From assembly GCA_030668025.1 (NCBI GenBank), contig DAOUUT010000207.1:1-6658 (forward strand): a DNA stretch of 6,658 nt, in the 5' to 3' direction. Source of the stretch: Promethearchaeota archaeon (GTDB lineage Archaea > Asgardarchaeota > Lokiarchaeia > Sigynarchaeales > SOKP01). The position numbers were made by a program, and so were the translations under genes. Of this stretch, positions 5,949 to 6,658 are shown piece by piece. Under the pieces are notes generated by a model. The model ran no database searches. It had not been told where the DNA came from and was given only the letters and a program-made list of their open reading frames with translations. Every line of letters starts with the position of its first letter. The stretch's first letter is position 1.

Positions 5949-6658
5949 ATGTTTGATAAATCGCATTGCGCGGAATGCAAAACGGTTGACTGTATGATGA
6001 AATGTCAGTGGATCGATTTTGATAGTATTGAAACTGCTAAGCAAGAAATCACTAAATTAATTAATGAAGATGAAGATTGTAGAATATTGAAAGAATGTAT
6101 GCTTTGTTTTTCTTGTGATGAGTATTGTTCTTACAATTCACATCCTTTTGATAAAATAAATGAATTACAAGAAAAATACCAATCTCAAGATATCCAACCC
6201 GCAATAGTTCAAAATTCGATTAATACATACAAAGCAAAAGGAGAATTTGTACCACGTCCGATTGATCCTGAAAAACCGATTTTAAATAAATGTGCTTTTC
6301 CTAAAATGAATGCTAAAGAAATGAAAGGACCAATGTTTGATAATCTACAATCTGTTGGGGGTTTACATTTTTTTTGCCAATTAGTATACCAACATGTTGC
6401 AAAACCTTCCATAATCAAAGAACGTGTCCCAATTGTTCTTGAAAACTTCAGAAAGACAGGTGTTTTAAAAGATACTGAGGTAATCTGTTGGCACGACGAG
6501 TGTTATGGCTTGTATACCTCTTATTGTCAAAGGAATAACCTTGAAGTACCTTTCAAACCAATTCATATATTCGAATATGTCTATAATTATTTAAAAGAGC
6601 ACGAGTCTGATATTAAAAAACTAAACTTAAAAGCAGCATATCAACGAAATTGCTCAAA
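5949..6658 (+). CDS. (Fe-S)-binding protein, ferredoxin plus HdrD/CCG-like domains, C-terminus beyond window edge
   Basis: A cytoplasmic redox protein related to heterodisulfide reductase HdrB/HdrD and GlpC-type Fe-S proteins; 236 residues are visible and the frame is open at the right edge. The N-terminus holds two probable [4Fe-4S] sites: C7-x2-C10-x4-C15-x3-C19 and the canonical C50-x2-C53-x2-C56-x3-C60, with an extra C44. A linker follows (about 75-135). The next part resembles a cysteine-rich CCG domain: VICWHDECYG (178-187, C180 and C185), C193, then VPFKPIHIFEYVYNYLKEH (200-218) and AYQRNCS (230-236, C235), the last probably the start of the next cysteine motif. The usual CC pair is reduced to a single Cys (ECYG). 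Such proteins pass electrons between flavoproteins, quinones or disulfides and low-potential partners; I infer that here it donates electrons to, or receives them from, the dehydratase/reductase. It lies on the same strand 91 bp after copy 2, with a GAAGG ribosome site. Confidence 0.78.
   Translation, partial: MFDKSHCAECKTVDCMMKCQWIDFDSIETAKQEITKLINEDEDCRILKECMLCFSCDEYCSYNSHPFDKINELQEKYQSQDIQPAIVQNSINTYKAKGEFVPRPIDPEKPILNKCAFPKMNAKEMKGPMFDNLQSVGGLHFFCQLVYQHVAKPSIIKERVPIVLENFRKTGVLKDTEVICWHDECYGLYTSYCQRNNLEVPFKPIHIFEYVYNYLKEHESDIKKLNLKAAYQRNCS

Noticed and set aside
6209..6418. Minus-strand open frame of 69 codons
   Set aside because: Lies opposite the Fe-S protein, which has a ribosome site and ordered cysteine motifs.

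Overview
The window is AT-rich (roughly one third G+C by eye) and holds two divergent transcription units separated by 277 bp. The left unit, on the minus strand, is the N-terminal two thirds of an aconitate hydratase of the bacterial/archaeal type that keeps its Fe-S ligands in one long chain. It runs off the left edge. The right unit, on the plus strand, has five genes packed head to tail and runs off the right edge: a small SCP2-like protein, a BcrC/HgdB-like subunit of the 2-hydroxyacyl-CoA dehydratase / benzoyl-CoA reductase family, two tandem BcrB-like paralogues of the same family, and a cysteine-rich Fe-S protein of the heterodisulfide-reductase (HdrD/CCG) kind.

The genes point to an anaerobe. 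Enzymes of the 2-hydroxyacyl-CoA dehydratase/benzoyl-CoA reductase family carry oxygen-sensitive [4Fe-4S] clusters and carry out low-potential single-electron chemistry on acyl-CoA thioesters. The likely reading is a locus for reduction or dehydration of a CoA-linked substrate: the 383-aa subunit pairs with one or both 429-aa subunits, the Fe-S protein feeds or takes electrons, and the SCP2-like protein may bind a hydrophobic ligand or acyl chain. The substrate cannot be told from the sequence. The ATP-dependent activator (ASKHA ATPase, HgdC/BcrAD/FldI type) that normally accompanies these enzymes is not in the visible part of the operon; it could lie further downstream.

The taxonomic signal is weak. 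Both divergent genes lack a Shine-Dalgarno sequence but have a TATA-like box centred about 25-28 nt before the start codon, while internal operon genes have at least partial Shine-Dalgarno sequences. That pattern fits an archaeon with leaderless first genes (an Asgard lineage is one possibility), but in DNA this AT-rich it could be chance, and a low-G+C anaerobic bacterium is not excluded.

No RNA gene, insertion sequence, CRISPR array or convincing terminator was seen. The most unusual points are the composition of the dehydratase-like operon, the ungapped tandem BcrB-like duplication with a conserved extra cysteine cluster, and a CCG-type Fe-S protein in the place where an activator would be expected.
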